Source of the DNA: a virus
Length of the DNA: 32,460 nt
Virus record (IMG/VR): IMGVR_UViG_3300025732_000161
Span: 1-32,460 of that record
Reading direction: 5' to 3' (one strand)
The translations under genes were made by a program, and so were the position numbers. Positions 7,880-17,440 of the stretch are shown piece after piece; within the stretch, counting starts at the first letter, position 1; every line of letters begins with the position of its first letter. The notes under the pieces are model-generated. The model was not told the origin of the DNA. It saw only the letters and a list, made by a program, of their open reading frames with translations, and made no database searches.

Positions 7880-10606
7880 TTATTTTGCCCCTAATGCGAT
7901 AATAAATGGTGTTACTGTATTTAGAAGACTACGTTCAAACGATCTTCCGCGAATAGTTCCTGTCGCCTGATCAATGACTAAATCTTCACCAATTGCAAAG
8001 TTTCCATCTTGGTCCGTGCTTGTATAGACAACCTCGCCACCATTATTTTTAACAACTTCATTTGCTTGAATCGTCACACCACCTTTAGATGGTCTTGCAT
8101 TTTCAATTGCATTACCAGCTCCAATATATTCAAATGAATGTGAAGAAACAATTTGTAAACTTTGACGGAATATAAACGCTGTCGTACCTATTCCAACATC
8201 ATTATTTAACCTTTGAGCAAGAGTTACTGTAGAAACTCCAGAAACAGGTGCAGTTGCAGAACGAACCTGATAATAAAGAGGTCTTGTAACAACTTGACCA
8301 TAAGCAGTATTCCCAACACCAGTTGGTGGATCAAAAGTTACGAAAACACCATCAGAAGAACGATAATTTCTACCATTACCAATTATATTAACTGCAGTTA
8401 CTTTTCCATTTTCAATTGTAGCAAATGCTTCTGCTTTAATTGGAGAAGGACCTCCTGGAATTCCATTGGCAGGATCAGCTACTGTTGGGAAATTAACTAA
8501 AGGAGCTTCGGTGTATCCAGATCCAGGATCAGTAATCGTTACATCAAAAACTTCATAATATAACTCACCAAAATACATTGCTTGTCCAGAATATGGTCTT
8601 TCATTTCCAATTCCACTAATTGTAATAGTTAAATCATCTTCTAAAGCATTAGCATTCACTGTGCCTGTATAATGATATCCAGAGTCAGTATCTGGAGTAC
8701 TCAATCCATTAGAAACCAATCCATAAGTTCCAAAAGAAGAGTTTGAGTTTGTAATATCACATTGACCACCACTTTCTGTTACAATAGCTTCATTACAACA
8801 AATTGTAAAGATAGATACCAATTGAGCATATGCACCATTACAAACTTTAACTCCAACCCCACCTTGATTATATTGAGTGTAAGAATCAACACTCATCATA
8901 CCCGTGATTCCCATATCATCTTTATCACCAGGTTCAGCGTGGAACCCATCAACCTTCATTCCAATACTATCTGGAATAAAATTAGTACAGTTACGGATAT
9001 ATGGACCTTTTGTTACATTACCAACACCAGGAGAATAAGAAGGATCATTTGGATCAGTAGTTCCAATTCCAGCATTTCCTGGATATGTCAAATTAAATAA
9101 AGTTCCAACCGCAGTTGTACCAACTCCAATAATAGTAGTAACAACTCCAACGCAAGAATAAATTGCAGAAACTACATTTGCACAACTATTAATGTTTTGA
9201 TTTCCATATCCGCCATCAGGTTGCATACTCAAATCTTTAATTTGAGTAAAATGAGTTTGATAATTACCATTCCAAGAAACATTATTAATACAAGATTTTG
9301 CAATCCCTGCAGCATAATAAATGGTATCAATAGTTTCTGTTCTCACCCCAACAATATGCTGAAGAACTCCTCCATTATAATAAGAAAGACCAGCACCTAC
9401 ACACTTTGAATTTCCACCTCTCGTAATATCGTGACAAACTGCTCTAAAAATATCTTTAATATCGTCTTTACAAGAAGTATAATCACCACTTGTTAAACTG
9501 AAAGGACCGTTTGGATAATCAACACTCGTTAAAAATCCTACTGCTTCTGATGCAATAAAGTCTAAATTATAACGAATCATTCTTGCCGCATCAAAAAATC
9601 TATCTGATGCAACCCCAACAAGAGGTTTGAATGCAACTACTGCAGCACCACTAGTTGCTGCTTGCCCTTGGAAAGATAAGTCTGTAATATGATTTCCATT
9701 TGATACCCAAAATAAATCAGAAGTATTATCAACAGGTCTTACAATACAATTTCTTAATTCTGCTCCTTCAATTGCTACATCTTCTGCAAGAACAAGTGGA
9801 TTATTTTCGTCATAAACACCTGGCGAAACCTTTACTGTATCACCAGCAGTTGCAATAGATAATGCAGATTCTATGGTTTGTTTTGCATAATCTAAAGTTA
9901 ATCCATCATTAAGATCACTACCATTTTTAGCAACATAAATTGTTTTTCCTGGAGGATTAGTAACACCATTAATTGCTACATCAACCCCAAAAGGACCAGA
10001 ACTTGTTACGGTTACTCCAGCACCAGTAAAATTAACTATAGAAATAGAACCGGCAGTTCCTACAACAGCCCCTTCATCTTTAACTGTTAATCCTACTCCT
10101 ATTATGGGAGGACCTTCTGCAACAGGTACAGTTTGATTTGCAAGAATCTCAACAATTTCTCCACCAAAACAAGAATCATTTAAAACAACGGTTGATCCAT
10201 CAATAGCTACAAATTCATTAGGTGCTAACCTAACGCCGTTTACATAAACTTCTACTGTTCCAATTTCATATGTTAAGTAAAATGTGGTCTGTCCAGCAAA
10301 TGCTTCGGAATAGACGGAGTTTCTTGAAAGAGCTGACCAAGAAACACCAGCACCAGTAGAAATTAAAACATAATTTTGTTTTCCTGTAGTACCACCAATA
10401 TTTACAGATCCATCAAGCCTTAAATTATTAAAAGTAGCAATACCAGTTACTTTTAAATGTGTAGCTCCAATTCCACCATTTACGTGGAGAGTGTATTGTG
10501 AATTAGTAGTACCGACACCAACTCTATTAGTATCGGCATCTGCTACTAATAGACTATTATCTACCTCTAAACCGTTCTTTACGACGAAATTCTTATTAAT
10601 CGCCAT
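7880..10606 (-). CDS. Beta-helix tail structural protein (adhesin-like), 908 aa
   Basis: The N-terminus (residues 1-75) has trimeric-fibre features (NRVGVGTTNSQYTLHVNGG). Residues about 100-165 form a beta-rich domain with TVEVYVNGVRLAPNEF. From about 222 a pectate-lyase-like right-handed beta-helix begins (IYVAKNGSDLNDGLT, AGDTVKVSPGVYDENNP) and runs to about 650, including [12 protein letters not shown] and [21 protein letters not shown] module and a HSFEYIGAG segment follow. The protein ends with a fibre-type C-terminus (YTSTDQDGNFAIGE) and lacks an S74 chaperone. Several of these blocks recur in the partial gene at the left edge and in the 1933-aa protein. Beta-helix proteins of this type serve as adhesins or glycan-binding and glycan-cleaving tailspikes, but I see no clear catalytic residues. 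The perfect late box TATAAATA lies upstream. Confidence 0.85.
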   Translation of the reverse strand: MAINKNFVVKNGLEVDNSLLVADADTNRVGVGTTNSQYTLHVNGGIGATHLKVTGIATFNNLRLDGSVNIGGTTGKQNYVLISTGAGVSWSALSRNSVYSEAFAGQTTFYLTYEIGTVEVYVNGVRLAPNEFVAIDGSTVVLNDSCFGGEIVEILANQTVPVAEGPPIIGVGLTVKDEGAVVGTAGSISIVNFTGAGVTVTSSGPFGVDVAINGVTNPPGKTIYVAKNGSDLNDGLTLDYAKQTIESALSIATAGDTVKVSPGVYDENNPLVLAEDVAIEGAELRNCIVRPVDNTSDLFWVSNGNHITDLSFQGQAATSGAAVVAFKPLVGVASDRFFDAARMIRYNLDFIASEAVGFLTSVDYPNGPFSLTSGDYTSCKDDIKDIFRAVCHDITRGGNSKCVGAGLSYYNGGVLQHIVGVRTETIDTIYYAAGIAKSCINNVSWNGNYQTHFTQIKDLSMQPDGGYGNQNINSCANVVSAIYSCVGVVTTIIGVGTTAVGTLFNLTYPGNAGIGTTDPNDPSYSPGVGNVTKGPYIRNCTNFIPDSIGMKVDGFHAEPGDKDDMGITGMMSVDSYTQYNQGGVGVKVCNGAYAQLVSIFTICCNEAIVTESGGQCDITNSNSSFGTYGLVSNGLSTPDTDSGYHYTGTVNANALEDDLTITISGIGNERPYSGQAMYFGELYYEVFDVTITDPGSGYTEAPLVNFPTVADPANGIPGGPSPIKAEAFATIENGKVTAVNIIGNGRNYRSSDGVFVTFDPPTGVGNTAYGQVVTRPLYYQVRSATAPVSGVSTVTLAQRLNNDVGIGTTAFIFRQSLQIVSSHSFEYIGAGNAIENARPSKGGVTIQANEVVKNNGGEVVYTSTDQDGNFAIGEDLVIDQATGTIRGRSFERSLLNTVTPFIIALGAK

Positions 10607-10640
10607 CGGGTTTCACTCTCCACCCTTTTTTATTATTAGT

Positions 10641-10648
10641 TATTTATA
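10641..10648 (-). promoter_or_regulatory. Late promoter box TATAAATA (exact consensus)
   Basis: This is an exact T4-type late promoter sequence on the minus strand, lying right after the stop of the 1933-aa gene and about 35 bases before the 908-aa start. It would start a new late transcript covering the distal fibre genes. Confidence 0.7.
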
Positions 10649-10649
10649 A

Positions 10650-13600
10650 TTAATTCAATTTCTTTTTTAACTCATCAATTTGTTCTTGTTGCTCACGAAT
10701 TGCTTCAATCAATACTCCAATTAATCCATTATAATTTACAGTTTTATTTTCACTGGTGCTTACAAGTTCTGGGAAGATTTTTTCAACCTCTTGAGCAATT
10801 ACGCCCATAGACTGTTTATGAGTATCTTTCCATTCAAAATTAACTCCACGAATTTGAAGAATTTTATCAATTGGATTTTGTATTTGGATAATATTTGTCT
10901 TCAGATTAATATCAGAATTTGAATTGAAGTCTGAAGCAGTTACAATTCCGGTATAATTACCATTTAAAGCAGAAATAGTTCCCGTAGTTGCACTTATATT
11001 TCCATTAGCACTTATGTTTCCAGTAGCACTTATGTTTCCAGTAACACTAATTCCAGAAGAGGTTGTAGAAAGTTTTGAAGAATTATTAAAGAATAAAGAA
11101 ACTCCACCATCTCTTTGTAAAGTGATAGCATTATGAAAATCTGCATCGTTCTTTAAAAGTCTTAAATATACAACTTCATTAGCATTTGTATAGAATTCAA
11201 GATAGTGATCAGATGCAGGAGTAAAGTTAAGTTCTCCACTATTTCCAATAGTTAATGATCCAGAAGTCTGAAGAACCCCGTTAGAACTATTATCAAGTCT
11301 ATAAGTATAATCTGAAGTATCTGTTGCGGTGTTATGGAAATCAATATATCTACCAATTTCGATAACACCATCAGAAGAAACAATAGGATCAATATTCCAG
11401 CGATTTCCTGAAGAACTACCAGTAGTTCCAAGTCCAACAAATGATAAAGTTGTAATTCCAGTCTTAGAGTCGTACTGAGAATTAATTGAAATGTTTGTTC
11501 CGACAAATTTTATTAAACTAGAAAATCCAACATATCCACTACTAGTTGATACATTAACACCAGTTTGTGCAGCACCAACAGTATATCCACCAATCGCACC
11601 AAATAATTCCCATTGATTATTTGTGGTATAAACCCAACCTATAGTTCCTCCACTTGTTGGATTTGCATCATATTGAATATCTCCTGGGTTTCCAGCGAGA
11701 ATTGGAGTAGAAATTCCAACAGTGTACTTTCTAGAAACATCAACATTTCCTTGTAAGAATAAAGAACTTGCCTCAATACCCTTAATTGATGTTGATGTAA
11801 CTTTATCTCCAAATATTACAGGTCCATTAAATTCAGAAATAGCATTTCCTCCAGATCCTCCTTCAACTTTAATCGAACGACTAAAGTTTCCTTCAACTAG
11901 ATTAATAACATTCAGTGCTGGTTCATTACCAATATCTTCACCAGTTACAGTCTGAATTGGAGTATCAAAGATCTCTTCTTGTCCAGTAACTGTGCTTAAC
12001 TTCTTATTACCAGAGTATGAGATACCCTTATCATTCATACCAGTATAGAAGTTAATTCCACCTTCTCTTCTGGTCGATTGTGCAAGAAGTTCTTCCTGTG
12101 CAGAAATCTGACGATCTTGCTTATCTGGGAATGCGGTTGAATAATTACCAGGACCAAATCCAACATATTCAAAAGTATGTCCAGATGCACGAATGATAGA
12201 ATGTCTTCTCAATTCAACTGGAAGTGGATTAACTCTTCTTACGGTAGCACCTAAAGAATGAGTACTTGCCTTAGTTCCAAGAACTCCACGGAAAACTTTA
12301 ATTGGATCACCACTAACAATAGAACCAGAAACAGTTGTTTTGACTCTTACTAATTCATCTTCAATCTGCAAATAATCGCCAATTTTAATATCAAGTTTAT
12401 CAATTCCTGTAATTGTAATATCTTCCGTAGTTTCATCACCAACATTATAAAGTAAAGTTGTACTGATTCCAGCATAACTTACATTCATTCTTCCAGAAAT
12501 ATTTTCATAATTGGAAGAAATAGAACCATCATTTGAAGTAACACCCTCAGGATATGCATAAATTGTTCCAGATACTGAAGGAATAGTATTAGAAACTCCA
12601 ACATTAAGAATAAATGTTTTTAATCCAAGTTTTTGTTTTACAACAAAATCACCATTATAAAAACTTTGGGTGGATCCTGTAATTCTAATCTTATTATCTA
12701 CAGAGAATCCGTGGTTATCAATTGTCGTAACAGTTGCCAATCCAGTAACATTATTGTAAGTAATATTACTTACACGAATTGATTTGCCTGTAAGATACGC
12801 ATACGCATTTTGAGAAAGAGTTGATCCAACACCAACTGTCGAGAATCCAGAAATTGAATTTGAGGACGTAACTGTAAAACTCTTAGCAGCACCAACTACA
12901 ATATTTGTAATTCTATAAAGATCATTATACCCTTGTAAACTTTCCGAAGAAACACCAGAAACTCTTACGACATCACTAACGTTATTATAAATTTCAGCAA
13001 CTTGTACAATTGCTCTTATAAATCCAGTTGTTGTAGCAATACCTGTTACTGTAAGAGTATTACCAATTCCATATGCGCTACCTCCATCCATTATACGGAT
13101 ATCAGTAATATTACCAGAAGGATTAACTGCAACTCTTGCAGTTGCGTGATATCCTGTTGTTGATCCAGCAAATCCAACTAATCGTGCATTATAATAAGTC
13201 CCTCCAGATCCTTCACCATATCCAACACCACCATAAACAATATTGAGTTTTGTAATACGGTTTAATCCGTGATCAATTGTTGTGTGTACAGTATGAGTTG
13301 TTGAACTAGTAGAAACAATATTTGTAATTCCTACGCCAATGTTAGTATCAGATAGTATTTTAGATACAGTTTCTTTAGTGATACTATTGCGAACATCATT
13401 TACAACAACTTCTCCAATTAAAGAAGAAGATGCGAAAGATTTTGCCTCTTTTGGATCAGATACTGGATTATCACGGTTTGTTTGTGGATATAACTCTTTA
13501 ACAGGTTGAGAATAACTTTCTCCCGTAAAGGGTTGTACTACAGGAGTATTTGATGAGTTAACTATAGTTAAATAGTAAACACCATCTTGCTTTCCTGGAA

Positions 13601-16451
13601 CATATTTTTGTACTTCTTGATTCCTGTAGATATAATAAATGTTATTGTATCTCTTTCTCTTAAAATAAGGTAAAGAAGTAGTTCTAGATGACGTATTATT
13701 AGCAAATGTTCCTGGGTTTGTATTTAATCCAACAGAAAATTCTTTAGCACTACTAATTCCAGAAACAACATAAGTTCTATTAAATCCAGAATCTCCTATT
13801 CCAGTTGTATTAAATGTACTCTTAACATTTACAAGTTCAACCTGAGATCCTACTTTTAGATTATGAGGAAGTTCAGTGGTAATTTTTGCAGTACTAGACC
13901 CATCCCAAGAAGCATTTGCAATAAATTTGAAGTTTCTCTGTTCATCAAATTCCGTAAATGTCCCACTGTTAAAGTATTTTTGAATTTCAGTATCTGATGC
14001 TCCAGTAGTATCATTAGATTCTTGAAGAATAAATCCATCACTTGGCGGTCTTGCATACTTTTCAGATGTTCCTTTAGGAATTACATAACGAAGTCTATAA
14101 ATTGTATCTGATGCGTTTCTATTATACTTCTTACGTTTAATATAAGTTCTTGGTGTTGCTTCTCCAAGTCCACCAGTTCCAAGACTTACAATAATTGGTC
14201 TAATCGTATTATCTGTAGAAGATGTCGATACTTTTACATACCATTGACCAACAGTAGTATCATATTGAATCGGATGTCCAATATCTCCAGGAACTTTATC
14301 AGATACTCTACTTACAACTTTTAAAGAACCACCTTTATTGTTAAGGGTTATTTCTGATGCATCTTTAGCATCATTCAAAGTTTTTGCTATCTTAATAAGT
14401 GAAGTATCACCCGAAGTAAATCCACTACCAACATTTGTATTTGTAATAGCATAATAAACGGTATTTTGAATTATTCCCTCTGGTAGTTGTCCAGTTTCAC
14501 TTATAACACGAATAGATTCTCCATTCTCAAATGTATGTGGAGAAGTTAAAGTAATAATATTAGATGTAATGCTATTAATACCAATAGAACTTCTACCAAC
14601 ATTAAAAGACTTCTCAGAACTTGTCTGAGAATTAGGCATTACGATACGTGAACTATATTCGTTAGTTATTCCGCCACTTGAGATTAAAATTCGAATCGTA
14701 TCATTTTCTCTTGCACCAATTCTATACCCCTCAATAACGTGATTTGGAGAAACATCACGATTTTTTTCATTATACAAATATAACCTTTCATTTGTAGAGA
14801 CTCCTACAGTAGAAGAAACATCTATAGCACCAAATTCAATTGATATCTCTTCATTTGAAATTTCTTTTGGAGGGATAATATGAGTAATATATCCACGATC
14901 ATCTTGTGGGAATGCATTCTTTCTAAATCCAGAAGCAACAAGTGATTTTGATCCGAAGTTTGAGTTTGAGTTTGTAACAGATTGATCACCACCACTTTCT
15001 ACAGAAAAATGTTCCGCATATCCAATTGCAAATATAGAAACGTTCTGAATAAATGCATCATTAATACACTTAATATGGAAGTTTCTATATGAAGGTTTAT
15101 ATATTGCTCTTGAATTTGAACTTATAGTTTCATTTCCGGCAAAAGTATTATCTTTATATGTTCCCGTTGTTTCATCATAAAGAACAAATGCATTATTGTC
15201 TTTTTGAAGCCCAATTCCAGTGAATTGAGCAATGACCATAGATTTAAATCCAGAAGCCTTATCACCATCAGCAAGAACACCACACATACCATAAACAGAT
15301 CTCAATGAGAGGTTGAAAATGTACGGTGACGCTGAAGTTACAGTATCAGAAGATAATGATAACACAGATCCTATTGCAGAAGGAGCAGCAACAGTAGGTG
15401 CATTTTGCACTTTATACTTAATCTGAGTATCACTTACTTTTTCAGTTACAACAAAGTTTCCATCATATCCTTCTGCTGATATTCCTTCAATTCTAAAAGG
15501 AGTATCAACTTCCAATCCAGAAACAGCAGACTCCGTTGTTACGGTAATTGTCGTAGAAGAAGTTACTCCATCACCAGAACGAATACTTGTAATTCCTACA
15601 GATAATCCAGTAGAACCTACAATACGATATTCATCAATCTTAGGTTCAATATCAATTGAAGTTGAAGGATAATCTGGTTCAATAGAACGCCCAGATGATG
15701 CTCCATAAGCAAGACCAACTTTCTCATAATACATATCCAGATCTGTACGATCTGTAGAATATGTTTGGAATTCATCTTTAATTGATACTGGATTTACACC
15801 ATCAACATACTCAAAACAAGAAAGTTTATGGTGTGAGAAGTTTGGAACAAATAAGTTAGTAGTATAATCAATATAGCATTGTCCATTTGGATCCGCATCA
15901 AAGAGAGAAAACTGCCAGAAATAACAACCACCAGTTACTCGGAAAATAGAAGATCTTCCAATATTATCATTAATTGGATTTGGAACATACTTTGGACGAA
16001 TTTTTGTCTTTCTTAAATCTAATCCAATTAAAGAAGTTCCCCTTGGTACAATTACACCACCGTGAATACTATTAAGTTTATAAAGTGCATTACCAGGATC
16101 ACTAAGATCAAAGTTAGTTGATAATTCAAATGGAGGAAAGTTATTTGAAGTAGTACCGTTTCTTAATCTAAAATTATTAGATCCATCTGGTATCCATCCC
16201 GGACGGTTATCAATTATATGATCACCCGGATAAACTAAAATTGTAGTTTTACCAAATCTATCGTTATTCAGACCTCTCTGATATGAAAATCTTGCCGCTT
16301 CAACGAGTGCTCTTTGAATAGTTTTAAACGGACGAGTTAAACTATTTCCTTGATTTTCAATACTATCAGTAGCATCAAGACTGTTTGGATCAACATACAG
16401 AATATTACCACGAACAGACTTCAGAAAATTTTCCAGGCGTGAAAGACCCAT
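10650..16451 (-). CDS. Very large tail-fibre/adhesin protein with S74 chaperone, 1933 aa
   Basis: The N-terminus (residues about 16-75) resembles a beta-helix cap region (NILYVDPNSLDATD, SLTRPFKTIQRALVEAARF), followed by ILVYPGDHIIDNRPGW. Around 460-520 a block matches the other fibre genes (IQNVSIFAIGYAEHFSVES, NSNSNFGSKSLVASG). Several beta-rich repeats follow, including a GGVGYGEGSGGTYYNARL module and HTFEYVGFGPGNYSTAFP. The C-terminal 92 residues form an S74 intramolecular chaperone (NSNSDINLKTNI, MGVIAQEVEKIFPEL, NYNGLIGVLIEAI, then a coiled coil). I infer a trimeric virion fibre or large adhesin. It is the first gene after the accessory-island terminator and has its own late box (GATAAATA). 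No convincing Shine-Dalgarno sequence is seen directly before the ATG. Its length is exceptional, though giant fibres are common in this phage group. Confidence 0.88.
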   Translation of the reverse strand: MGLSRLENFLKSVRGNILYVDPNSLDATDSIENQGNSLTRPFKTIQRALVEAARFSYQRGLNNDRFGKTTILVYPGDHIIDNRPGWIPDGSNNFRLRNGTTSNNFPPFELSTNFDLSDPGNALYKLNSIHGGVIVPRGTSLIGLDLRKTKIRPKYVPNPINDNIGRSSIFRVTGGCYFWQFSLFDADPNGQCYIDYTTNLFVPNFSHHKLSCFEYVDGVNPVSIKDEFQTYSTDRTDLDMYYEKVGLAYGASSGRSIEPDYPSTSIDIEPKIDEYRIVGSTGLSVGITSIRSGDGVTSSTTITVTTESAVSGLEVDTPFRIEGISAEGYDGNFVVTEKVSDTQIKYKVQNAPTVAAPSAIGSVLSLSSDTVTSASPYIFNLSLRSVYGMCGVLADGDKASGFKSMVIAQFTGIGLQKDNNAFVLYDETTGTYKDNTFAGNETISSNSRAIYKPSYRNFHIKCINDAFIQNVSIFAIGYAEHFSVESGGDQSVTNSNSNFGSKSLVASGFRKNAFPQDDRGYITHIIPPKEISNEEISIEFGAIDVSSTVGVSTNERLYLYNEKNRDVSPNHVIEGYRIGARENDTIRILISSGGITNEYSSRIVMPNSQTSSEKSFNVGRSSIGINSITSNIITLTSPHTFENGESIRVISETGQLPEGIIQNTVYYAITNTNVGSGFTSGDTSLIKIAKTLNDAKDASEITLNNKGGSLKVVSRVSDKVPGDIGHPIQYDTTVGQWYVKVSTSSTDNTIRPIIVSLGTGGLGEATPRTYIKRKKYNRNASDTIYRLRYVIPKGTSEKYARPPSDGFILQESNDTTGASDTEIQKYFNSGTFTEFDEQRNFKFIANASWDGSSTAKITTELPHNLKVGSQVELVNVKSTFNTTGIGDSGFNRTYVVSGISSAKEFSVGLNTNPGTFANNTSSRTTSLPYFKRKRYNNIYYIYRNQEVQKYVPGKQDGVYYLTIVNSSNTPVVQPFTGESYSQPVKELYPQTNRDNPVSDPKEAKSFASSSLIGEVVVNDVRNSITKETVSKILSDTNIGVGITNIVSTSSTTHTVHTTIDHGLNRITKLNIVYGGVGYGEGSGGTYYNARLVGFAGSTTGYHATARVAVNPSGNITDIRIMDGGSAYGIGNTLTVTGIATTTGFIRAIVQVAEIYNNVSDVVRVSGVSSESLQGYNDLYRITNIVVGAAKSFTVTSSNSISGFSTVGVGSTLSQNAYAYLTGKSIRVSNITYNNVTGLATVTTIDNHGFSVDNKIRITGSTQSFYNGDFVVKQKLGLKTFILNVGVSNTIPSVSGTIYAYPEGVTSNDGSISSNYENISGRMNVSYAGISTTLLYNVGDETTEDITITGIDKLDIKIGDYLQIEDELVRVKTTVSGSIVSGDPIKVFRGVLGTKASTHSLGATVRRVNPLPVELRRHSIIRASGHTFEYVGFGPGNYSTAFPDKQDRQISAQEELLAQSTRREGGINFYTGMNDKGISYSGNKKLSTVTGQEEIFDTPIQTVTGEDIGNEPALNVINLVEGNFSRSIKVEGGSGGNAISEFNGPVIFGDKVTSTSIKGIEASSLFLQGNVDVSRKYTVGISTPILAGNPGDIQYDANPTSGGTIGWVYTTNNQWELFGAIGGYTVGAAQTGVNVSTSSGYVGFSSLIKFVGTNISINSQYDSKTGITTLSFVGLGTTGSSSGNRWNIDPIVSSDGVIEIGRYIDFHNTATDTSDYTYRLDNSSNGVLQTSGSLTIGNSGELNFTPASDHYLEFYTNANEVVYLRLLKNDADFHNAITLQRDGGVSLFFNNSSKLSTTSSGISVTGNISATGNISANGNISATTGTISALNGNYTGIVTASDFNSNSDINLKTNIIQIQNPIDKILQIRGVNFEWKDTHKQSMGVIAQEVEKIFPELVSTSENKTVNYNGLIGVLIEAIREQQEQIDELKKKLN

Positions 16452-16482
16452 CTTATTAATACTTATAGTTTCCGTTATAAGT

Positions 16483-16490
16483 TATTTATC
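16483..16490 (-). promoter_or_regulatory. Late promoter box GATAAATA
   Basis: GATAAATA on the minus strand differs from the T4 late consensus at one base. It lies between the island terminator and the 1933-aa gene, about 30 bases before the ATG. It would restart late transcription after the terminator. Confidence 0.6.
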
Positions 16491-16496
16491 TACAAG

Positions 16497-16521
16497 AAAA
16501 CCTCCTACAAGAGGAGGTTTT
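16497..16521 (-). terminator. Perfect hairpin terminator (probably bidirectional)
   Basis: A 10-bp perfect stem (AAAACCTCCT / AGGAGGTTTT) with a 5-base loop has a T-run on both sides. It lies 5 bases after the stop of the Mom-like gene and before the late box of the 1933-aa gene. It would end transcription of the accessory island. Confidence 0.85.
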
Positions 16522-16526
16522 ACAAG

Positions 16527-17174
16527 TCACACGGAAGGAGTTTGGTTAGTATCGCCTTGATTATTATACCACTTCTCTTCTTTCCAAGTCAAGTTTTTTT
16601 GTAGTTGTCTATCAAATACCATCAAATATCTATGTTTACGACTTCTTTCTCTCCATTCACCTTCAGAACCTTTTACTTTACCTCGTGAATGTTTAGTTCC
16701 GTCTGAATAGTAGAAATCTTTTTTTGAATCTGTAAGACCGTAATACTTAAAGTTACAAGCCCGATAAATTGTACCACTATGAAAGTCATTATCAGCATAT
16801 GAGAGGATTGCTTTGACTTCAGTATCCTTTCGCAGTTGTCTAATCGCTTTTGAAACGAACCAAGAAGTGATATTATACTCGCTCTGTTGAGTTTGCGGAT
16901 GAATACAGAGTCTTGAGAGTTCAAAGAGTCCTTGTTGCTCATTTCTTTCAAGTCCAAAAGCGCCTTTTGCAATTTCTGGAACTGGTAGTCCTGTGAAAAT
17001 CACGACCCCCTTTAATCCACCAATATTTAGAGGTGAGAACTCATTTCTTTGAAACAATCCATAATTCCAACCACTTTTGAAACTTTTTGAAATATCTTTA
17101 AGATAATGATATTGAAGTAAAAGTTCCTCTGCTTGCTTTTTGGAAACTACATCAATATAAAAATCAGATTTCAT
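16527..17174 (-). CDS. Mom-like DNA adenine-modification protein (GNAT-type fold)
   Basis: This 215-residue protein resembles phage Mu Mom, which adds a methylcarbamoyl group to adenine in phage DNA and so blocks many restriction enzymes. Visible family features in order are GLKGVVIFTGLP (residues about 53-64), FELSRLCIHP (84-93), ITSWFVSKAIRQL (102-114), ILSYADNDFHSGTIYRACNF (123-142) and the C-terminal basic KHRYLMVF (180-187). The ELSR strand, the SYAD strand and the GTIY-N motif are those I associate with the Mom family. The start overlaps the stop of the 57-aa gene (ATGA), so the two are translationally coupled. It is the last gene before a strong terminator in a sigma70-promoter cassette. 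Anti-restriction is the likely role, by inference. An unrelated GNAT-like acetyltransferase is the main alternative. Confidence 0.78.
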   Translation of the reverse strand: MKSDFYIDVVSKKQAEELLLQYHYLKDISKSFKSGWNYGLFQRNEFSPLNIGGLKGVVIFTGLPVPEIAKGAFGLERNEQQGLFELSRLCIHPQTQQSEYNITSWFVSKAIRQLRKDTEVKAILSYADNDFHSGTIYRACNFKYYGLTDSKKDFYYSDGTKHSRGKVKGSEGEWRERSRKHRYLMVFDRQLQKNLTWKEEKWYNNQGDTNQTPSV

Positions 17175-17344
17175 TCAAATTGCTTACATTCCATCATATA
17201 TTCTACAGTATTTGCTACATCATTCATAGCATCACGCAAAAATGGTTGTTGTCCTGATTCTTGCCTTACAATGGGCCTTGAATCATCAGTTAGAATCCAT
17301 CGCCACTGTTTCATAGATTCGCAGTACCAGAGTTGCACCTTCAT
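17171..17344 (-). CDS. Small hypothetical protein, 57 aa, coupled to Mom-like gene
   Basis: This is a short frame of 57 codons from ATG at 17342-17344 to TGA at 17171-17173. The protein begins MKVQLWYCESMKQWRW, continues ILTDDSRPIVRQES and ends VEYMMECKQFE. It is rich in Trp, Gln and Met. Its stop overlaps the Mom-like start (ATGA), the arrangement expected for coupled translation, and this supports it as a real gene despite its size. In phage Mu, mom is likewise preceded by an overlapping small gene (com) that controls mom translation, but this protein lacks the paired cysteines of the Com zinc finger (only two separated cysteines are seen), so homology to Com is not supported. Function unknown. 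No clear ribosome site precedes the ATG. Confidence 0.65.
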   Translation of the reverse strand: MKVQLWYCESMKQWRWILTDDSRPIVRQESGQQPFLRDAMNDVANTVEYMMECKQFE

Positions 17345-17366
17345 TTTATAGTTTTATAAGAACTAA

Positions 17367-17439
17367 AGCCCTCATTCGGAATCGAACCGAAAATCTTCCG
17401 CTTACAAGGCGGATGCAGTAACCGTTATGCTATAAGGGC
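17367..17439 (-). tRNA. tRNA-Thr(UGU)
   Basis: The cloverleaf is complete: 7-bp acceptor (GCCCTTA/TGAGGGC, one G-U), D arm GCA..TGC, 5-bp anticodon stem TCCGC/GCGGA with loop CTTGTAA (anticodon TGT), and T arm TTCGG TTCGATT CCGAA. CCA is not encoded. It begins one base after the stop of the 89-aa gene, so it is probably cut from the same transcript. It reads ACA codons, which suits this AT-rich, Thr-rich phage. Confidence 0.95.
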
Positions 17440-17440
17440 A

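Noticed and set aside
8213-9409. Plus-strand frames of about 70-112 codons in the 908-aa gene
   Set aside because: They lie antisense to a continuous, recognisable structural protein and have unlikely compositions (Ser/Ile/Asn/Cys rich).
16673-16972. 99-aa minus-strand frame with a hydrophobic segment (possible membrane protein)
   Set aside because: It lies wholly inside the Mom-like gene in another frame, and the Mom-like frame has clear family motifs.
17171-17344. 57-aa protein as a Mu Com homologue
   Set aside because: Position matches, but the paired zinc-binding cysteines of Com are missing; only two separated cysteines occur.
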